A stretch of DNA of 64,000 bases from Kaistia geumhonensis (lineage in GTDB: Bacteria; Pseudomonadota; Alphaproteobacteria; Rhizobiales; Kaistiaceae): NCBI RefSeq assembly GCF_030815145.1, contig NZ_JAUSWJ010000001.1, positions 2,914,001 through 2,978,000 on the forward strand, given 5' to 3'. The notes under the pieces are model-generated. The model was not told where the DNA came from, searched no databases, and worked only from the letters and a program-made list of their open reading frames with translations. Below are positions 59,251 through 64,000 of this stretch, piece by piece (the first letter of the stretch is position 1; each line of letters begins with the position of its first letter). The position numbers and the translations under genes are program-made.

Positions 59251-61101
59251 CTATTCGATCTGCGTGACGTCGCGCACCGCGCCGCGGTCGGCGCTGGTCG
59301 CCATGGCGGCATAGGCGCGCAGCGCCGTCGAGACGGCCCGCTTGCGCGGCGCGGCGGGTTTCCAGCCGGCCTTGCCCTTGGCGTCCATCGCGGCGCGGCG
59401 GCGGGCGAGTTCCTCGTCCGAAATCACGATCCGCATGCTGCGGTTCGGGATGTCGATCTCGATCATGTCGCCGGGCTCGACCAGGGCGATGGCGCCGCCC
59501 GAGGCGGCCTCCGGCGCGACATGGCCGATGGAGAGACCCGAGGTGCCGCCCGAGAAGCGGCCGTCGGTGATGAGCGCGCAGGCCTTGCCGAGGCCGCGCG
59601 ACTTCAGATAGCTCGTCGGATAGAGCATCTCCTGCATGCCGGGACCGCCCTTCGGACCCTCGTAGCGGATGACGACGACGTCGCCTTCCTTGACCTTCTT
59701 GTTGAGGATGCCGTGGACCGCATCGTCCTGGCTCTCGAAGATCACGGCCGGGCCGGTGAATTTCAGGATCGACTCGTCGACGCCGGCCGTCTTCACGACG
59801 GCGCCGTTCGGCGCGAGATTGCCCTTCAGAACCGCGAGGCCGCCGTCCTTCGAGAAGGCGTGCGGGATGTCGCGGATGGCGCCCGCCTCGCGGTCGAGAT
59901 CGAGCTCGTCCCAGCGCGAGGACTGGCTGAAGGCGACCTGGGTCGCCACGCCGCCCGGCGCGGCGCGGAAGAATTCGCGCACGCTCTCGGAATTGGTCTG
60001 CCGGATGTCCCAGCGCTGGATGGCCTCGCCGAGCGTCGCGGTATGCACCGTCGGCTGGTCGGTGTTGAGCAGGCCGCCACGCGCCAGTTCGCCCAGGATC
60101 GCCATGATGCCGCCGGCGCGATGGACGTCCTCCATGTGGACGTCCTGCTTGGCCGGCGCGACCTTGGAGAGCACCGGCACGCGGCGCGACAGGCGGTCGA
60201 TGTCGTCGAGGCCGAAATCGATGCCCGCCTCATGGGCGGCGGCGAGGATGTGCAGCACGGTGTTGGTCGAGCCGCCCATCGCGATGTCGAGCGTCATCGC
60301 GTTCTCGAAGGCGCCGAAGCCGGCGACGTTGCGCGGCAGCACGGTCTCGTCGTCCTGCTCGTAGTAGCGGCGGGCGAGGTCGACGATGAGATGGCCCGCC
60401 TCGACGAAGAGCCGCTTGCGGTCGGAATGGGTGGCGAGCGTCGAGCCGTTTCCGGGCAGCGACAGGCCGAGCGCTTCGGTGAGGCAGTTCATCGAATTCG
60501 CCGTGAACATGCCGGAGCAGGAGCCGCAGGTCGGGCAGGCCGCGCGCTCGATGGTGGCGACGTCCTCGTCCGAGGTGCGCTCGTCGGCGGCGGCGACCAT
60601 GGCGTCGACGAGGTCGAGCGCGACCTTGCGGCCGTGCAGGACGACCTTGCCGGCCTCCATCGGCCCGCCGGAGACGAAGACGGCCGGGATGTTCAGCCGC
60701 AGCGCCGCCATCAGCATGCCGGGCGTGATCTTGTCGCAGTTGGAGATGCAGACCATGGCGTCGGCGCAATGCGCATTGACCATGTATTCGACGCTGTCGG
60801 CGATGATCTCGCGCGAAGGCAGTGAATAGAGCATGCCGTCATGGCCCATCGCGATGCCGTCGTCGACGGCGATCGTGTTGAACTCCTTGGCGACGCCGCC
60901 CGCCTGTTCGATCTCGCGCGCGACGAGCTGGCCGAGATCCTTGAGATGGACGTGGCCGGGCACGAACTGCGTGAACGAATTCACCACCGCGATGATCGGC
61001 TTGCCGAAGTCGCCGTCCTTCATGCCCGTCGCGCGCCAGAGGCCGCGGGCGCCGGCCATGTTGCGGCCGTGGGTGGTGGTGCGGGAGCGATAGGCAGGCA
61101 T
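59251..61101 (-). CDS. ilvD: Dihydroxy-acid dehydratase
   Basis: 616 residues from ATG 61101 ([20 protein letters not shown]). Branched-chain amino acid and pantothenate pathway enzyme with an iron-sulfur cluster. Cys ligands in [11 protein letters not shown] and [18 protein letters not shown]-terminal [21 protein letters not shown]. Length is that of the [4Fe-4S]-type E. coli IlvD. The 261 bases between it and terC hold both divergent promoters. Confidence 0.97.
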   Translation of the reverse strand: MPAYRSRTTTHGRNMAGARGLWRATGMKDGDFGKPIIAVVNSFTQFVPGHVHLKDLGQLVAREIEQAGGVAKEFNTIAVDDGIAMGHDGMLYSLPSREIIADSVEYMVNAHCADAMVCISNCDKITPGMLMAALRLNIPAVFVSGGPMEAGKVVLHGRKVALDLVDAMVAAADERTSDEDVATIERAACPTCGSCSGMFTANSMNCLTEALGLSLPGNGSTLATHSDRKRLFVEAGHLIVDLARRYYEQDDETVLPRNVAGFGAFENAMTLDIAMGGSTNTVLHILAAAHEAGIDFGLDDIDRLSRRVPVLSKVAPAKQDVHMEDVHRAGGIMAILGELARGGLLNTDQPTVHTATLGEAIQRWDIRQTNSESVREFFRAAPGGVATQVAFSQSSRWDELDLDREAGAIRDIPHAFSKDGGLAVLKGNLAPNGAVVKTAGVDESILKFTGPAVIFESQDDAVHGILNKKVKEGDVVVIRYEGPKGGPGMQEMLYPTSYLKSRGLGKACALITDGRFSGGTSGLSIGHVAPEAASGGAIALVEPGDMIEIDIPNRSMRIVISDEELARRRAAMDAKGKAGWKPAAPRKRAVSTALRAYAAMATSADRGAVRDVTQIE

Positions 61102-61362
61102 GGAGACCTCGCGTGACGAACAGGGTTCCCGTGGGGACCATCTCGGCGGCCGGTGGTGCGGGCCGCGACCGGGAAGATAGTTTCGTTGCACCAGAATACG
61201 ATGCCTGTCGAGTGAAAATGGCCGCGACAGGCCTCTTGAAAGGCTGCGAGGACACCGCCATCTTCCGCCCAACGAGCGGGGTCCGGGCCCCTCTGGCGGT
61301 GCGTCGCCCACCGCGATGTCGGACCCTTTGGCCATGAGGCACGGCGACCTGCGGCTCGTTTC

Positions 61363-62373
61363 ATGGAAGCCCTATCCGTATTCCTTTTCTCCGATTTCCT
61401 CGGCCAGACCGTCGCGGTGTGGCTCGCCTTCCTGGTCATCATCGTCGCGCTGCTCGCCTTCGATCTCGGCTTCGCCAACAAGGGCGACCATGAGATCGGC
61501 ATCCGCCGCAGCCTTCTCTTCTCCGCGCTCTACATCGCCATCGCGCTGATCTTCGGCGGCTATGTCTGGTGGTCGATGGGGCCGAAGTCCGGCATGGACT
61601 ATCTGACCGGCTTCGTCGTCGAGAAGAGCCTCGCGCTCGACAACATCTTCGTCATTTCGCTGATCTTCACTGCCTTCGCGGTGCCGCGCGCCTACCAGCA
61701 CCGGGTGCTGTTCTGGGGCATCGTCGGCGTCGTCGTGCTGCGCGCCATCATGATCGGCCTCGGCGCGGCGCTCATCAGCCAGTTCGGCTGGATTCTCTAC
61801 GTGTTCGGCGCCTTCCTCGTCCTCACCGGCATCAAGATGCTGATGGCCGGCGACGAGGAGCCGGACATCGAGAAGAACCGGGTCGTCCGTCTGGTGCGGA
61901 AGTTCATCCCGGTCACCAGCGAGTTGCACGGCCATCACTTCTTCGTGCGCGCGCCGAGCCGGCGCAGCGGCCGGCTCGTCTGGACGGCGACGCCGCTCTT
62001 CCTGGCGCTCGTCACGATCGAGATCATCGACATCGTCTTCGCGGTCGACAGCGTGCCGGCGGTGTTCGCGATCACTCAGGACCCGTTCATCGTCTACACG
62101 AGCAACATCTTCGCGATCCTCGGCCTGCGCGCCCTCTATTTCGCGCTCGCCGCCGCGGTGCACCGTTTCCACTATCTCAAATATGCCCTGGCGCTGGTGC
62201 TGATCGTCGTCGGCGCCAAGATCTACTGGACGCATCTCGTCGGACCGGTCGATTCCCTCGTCTCGCTCGGCCTCACGGTCGGCCTGCTCGGTGGCGGCGT
62301 GATCGTCTCGCTCTGGCGCACGCGCGCGGAAGACGCCGCGGCCGCCGCGCACGACCTCAAGGCCGGCTCCTGA
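61363..62373 (+). CDS. TerC family membrane protein
   Basis: 336 residues, about eight transmembrane helices. Acidic residues in membrane segments typical of Ter[21 protein letters not shown] and [19 protein letters not shown]. Relatives (Alx/MeeF type) export manganese and metallate membrane enzymes; tellurite resistance is an old name. I looked for the yybP-ykoY manganese riboswitch upstream and did not recognise it. Confidence 0.92.
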   Translation: MEALSVFLFSDFLGQTVAVWLAFLVIIVALLAFDLGFANKGDHEIGIRRSLLFSALYIAIALIFGGYVWWSMGPKSGMDYLTGFVVEKSLALDNIFVISLIFTAFAVPRAYQHRVLFWGIVGVVVLRAIMIGLGAALISQFGWILYVFGAFLVLTGIKMLMAGDEEPDIEKNRVVRLVRKFIPVTSELHGHHFFVRAPSRRSGRLVWTATPLFLALVTIEIIDIVFAVDSVPAVFAITQDPFIVYTSNIFAILGLRALYFALAAAVHRFHYLKYALALVLIVVGAKIYWTHLVGPVDSLVSLGLTVGLLGGGVIVSLWRTRAEDAAAAAHDLKAGS

Positions 62374-62470
62374 CGCGCAACCGGCAGCGCGGCCGTCCCG
62401 GTCACGGGGCGGCCGGTGCCGGAAAAGGGCAGGGCAAAGGTCCGTCCGGGGTCAGCCCCCCGGGCGGCGC

Positions 62471-63637
62471 TCAGGCGGGGTCCAGCGCCCGCTCGACGAG
62501 CCGCGCCAGATAAGACGAGCCGACCGGGATCGCCTCGTCGTTGAAGTCGTAGTCGGAATTGTGCAGGCCGGCGGTGTCGCCGTTGCCGAGGAAGATGAAG
62601 GCGCCGGGCCGCTTCTCCAGCATGTAGGAGAAGTCCTCGCCGCCCATCATCGGCGCGACATCGGTGTCGACATTGCCGGCGCCGGCCACCTCGCCCGCCA
62701 CCTTCGCGGCGAAATCCGTCTGCGCCGCGTGGTTCACGGTCACGGGATAGTTGCGGTCATAGTCCACCGCGATGGTCGCGCCCGTCGCGAGCGCGATGCC
62801 GGAGGCGATGCGCATGATGCGCTCCTCGGCGAAGTCGCGCAGCTCCGCCTTGAGCGTGCGCACGGTGCCGCCCAGCCGCGCCGAGCCGGGAATGATGTTG
62901 TGGGCATGGCCGGCATTGAAGCGCGTCACCGACACGACGACGGATTCGATCGGGTCGACGCCGCGCGAGACGATGGTCTGCAGCGCCGTGACGAGCTGCG
63001 CGCCGATGACGACCGGGTCGATCGTGATGTGCGGCTTCGCGGCATGGCCGCCATGGCCGGTGATCTCGAGGGAGAATTCGTCGGTCGCGGCCATGATCGG
63101 GCCGGGGCGGATGGCGAAATGACCGATATCGAGGCCGGGCATGTTGTGCAGCCCGTAGACCTCGTCGATGCCGAAGCGCTCCATGAGCCCGTCCTCGACC
63201 ATCGCGCGGCCGCCGCCGCCGCCTTCCTCCGCAGGCTGGAAGATCACCACGGCCGTGCCGGCGAAATTGCGCGTCTCGGCGAGATAGCGGGCGGCGCCGA
63301 GCAGCATCGCCGTGTGGCCGTCATGGCCGCACGCATGCATCTTGCCGGGCTCCGTCGAAGCGTAGTCCTTGCCGGTCGTCTCGAGGATCGGCAGCGCGTC
63401 CATGTCGGCGCGCAGCCCGATGACGCGGCCGTCGCCCTTCGCCCCCTTGATGACGCCGACCACGCCGGTGCGACCGATCCCGGTCTCGACCGCGTCGACA
63501 CCGAAGTCGCGCAGCAGGCCGGCCACGGTCGCGGCCGTGCGATGCACCTCGTAGAGCAGTTCGGGATGGCGGTGCAGATCATGCCGCCAGGCGACGATGT
63601 CGTGCTGGAACTCGGCGAGGCGGTTGATGATCGGCAT
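62471..63637 (-). CDS. M20 family amidohydrolase (hippurate hydrolase-like)
   Basis: 388 residues. Metal-binding motifs: RADMDALPI, HACGHDGHTAMLLGAA, QPAEEGGGGGRAMVEDGL and MGGEDFSYMLEKRPGAF; a dimerisation domain sits in the middle (about 185-290). Members hydrolyse N-acyl amino acids such as hippurate or indole conjugates. Transcribed in the same direction as ureG, 53 bases downstream of it. Confidence 0.92.
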   Translation of the reverse strand: MPIINRLAEFQHDIVAWRHDLHRHPELLYEVHRTAATVAGLLRDFGVDAVETGIGRTGVVGVIKGAKGDGRVIGLRADMDALPILETTGKDYASTEPGKMHACGHDGHTAMLLGAARYLAETRNFAGTAVVIFQPAEEGGGGGRAMVEDGLMERFGIDEVYGLHNMPGLDIGHFAIRPGPIMAATDEFSLEITGHGGHAAKPHITIDPVVIGAQLVTALQTIVSRGVDPIESVVVSVTRFNAGHAHNIIPGSARLGGTVRTLKAELRDFAEERIMRIASGIALATGATIAVDYDRNYPVTVNHAAQTDFAAKVAGEVAGAGNVDTDVAPMMGGEDFSYMLEKRPGAFIFLGNGDTAGLHNSDYDFNDEAIPVGSSYLARLVERALDPA

Positions 63638-63690
63638 CGGGCACTCCGGAGCGTCCTAAAGGACCACTTTAGCTGCACCGCAACAGAAAA

Positions 63691-64000
63691 TCACGCCACC
63701 GCCTGAAGCCCGCCGGCGCGCTCGATGAAGGCGACGACCTCGTCCACATTGTGCCCGGCGCGGACATTGGTGAAGACGAAGGGCCGCTGGCCGCGCATGC
63801 GGCGGGAATCGCGGTCCATCACCTCCAGCGAGGCGCCGACCATCGGCGCGAGATCGATCTTGTTGATGACGAGGAGATCGGAGCGGGTGATGCCGGGGCC
63901 ACCCTTCCTCGGGATCTTGTCGCCCGCCGAGACGTCGATGACGTAGATCGTGATGTCGGCGAGCTCGGGCGAGAAGGTCGCCGCGAGGTTGTCGCCGCCG
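63691..64000 (-). CDS. ureG: Urease accessory GTPase UreG, C-terminal part
   Basis: The frame enters from the window edge; the last 102 residues are visible. [49 protein letters not shown] (G4 motif NKID) and [17 protein letters not shown] are characteristic of UreG, the GTPase that drives nickel insertion into urease with UreFH. The P-loop lies outside the window. The rest of the urease cluster is expected beyond base 64000. Confidence 0.95.
   Translation of the reverse strand, partial: GGDNLAATFSPELADITIYVIDVSAGDKIPRKGGPGITRSDLLVINKIDLAPMVGASLEVMDRDSRRMRGQRPFVFTNVRAGHNVDEVVAFIERAGGLQAVA

Noticed and set aside
61102-61362. Possible yybP-ykoY manganese riboswitch upstream of terC
   Set aside because: The expected conserved loops were not recognisable; divergent promoters of ilvD and terC are the simpler reading. 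A covariance-model search would settle it.

Overview
The window is a very GC-rich (about two thirds by eye), densely packed bacterial chromosome segment. Gene content and order point to an alphaproteobacterium of the order Hyphomicrobiales (Rhizobiales): divergent phaR/phaAB, ialB, the cobS-cobT-esterase-rpmB-DUF3108-SUV3-helicase-S4-fdxA-carD-rpoH string, bolA divergent from a J-domain gene, a short membrane protein beside xerD, and an atpHAGDC operon without the F0 genes. The genus cannot be fixed from sequence alone. I see no rRNA or tRNA gene, insertion sequence, prophage, CRISPR array or defence island; nearly everything is core metabolism and information processing.

Layout. 1-4.1 kb: end of a heparinase-family gene, purH, a NYN-domain protein. 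4.2-7.1 kb: polyhydroxybutyrate genes phaB-phaA facing away from their regulator phaR. 7.2-12.8 kb: a YkvA-like gene, ialB, then translation genes ffh-rpsP-rimM-trmD and rplU-rpmA. 12.9-19.4 kb: two tandem GNAT acetyltransferases, obgE, proB-proA, nadD, rsfS, rlmH. 19.5-23.2 kb: cell-envelope genes (EnvC-like, CtpA), a gene stump and rppH. 23.3-28.2 kb (minus strand): ATP synthase F1 operon. 28.5-33.9 kb: a very large PutA with an N-terminal ribbon-helix-helix, then a GAF-PAS-GGDEF protein. 33.9-39.0 kb: ccmAB, acnA, a DUF1223 protein. 39.0-45.6 kb: AI-2E/PerM-type membrane protein, an ECF sigma factor with an NrsF-like anti-sigma factor, xerD, aroK-aroB, a membrane-anchored cyclic-nucleotide-domain protein, bolA. 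45.6-59.2 kb: J-domain protein, aerobic cobaltochelatase cobS/cobT, rpmB, SUV3-like helicase, OsmC-like, S4, ferredoxin, CarD and RpoH. 59.3-64.0 kb: ilvD, TerC, an M20 amidohydrolase and the end of ureG.

Many genes are translationally coupled by 1-4 base overlaps (rimM/trmD, second GNAT/obgE, proA/nadD, envC/ctpA, atpH/atpA, aroK/aroB, cobT/esterase). Clear hairpin-plus-T terminators end rpmA, rppH/atpC, cobT-esterase/rpmB, carD and rpoH/ilvD.

I did not find a convincing novel multigene system. The best leads are local departures from the expected order: a gene that keeps only the membrane anchor of what looks like a divergent polysaccharide deacetylase; a Popeye/cyclic-nucleotide-domain membrane protein in the aro operon lacking the usual phosphate-binding arginine; an RHH-bearing trifunctional-type PutA resembling the gammaproteobacterial form; ccmAB without ccmC; an ECF sigma/NrsF pair with a readable ECF-type promoter; a predicted leaderless J-domain mRNA; and unexplained inverted repeats and leaders in the larger gaps.
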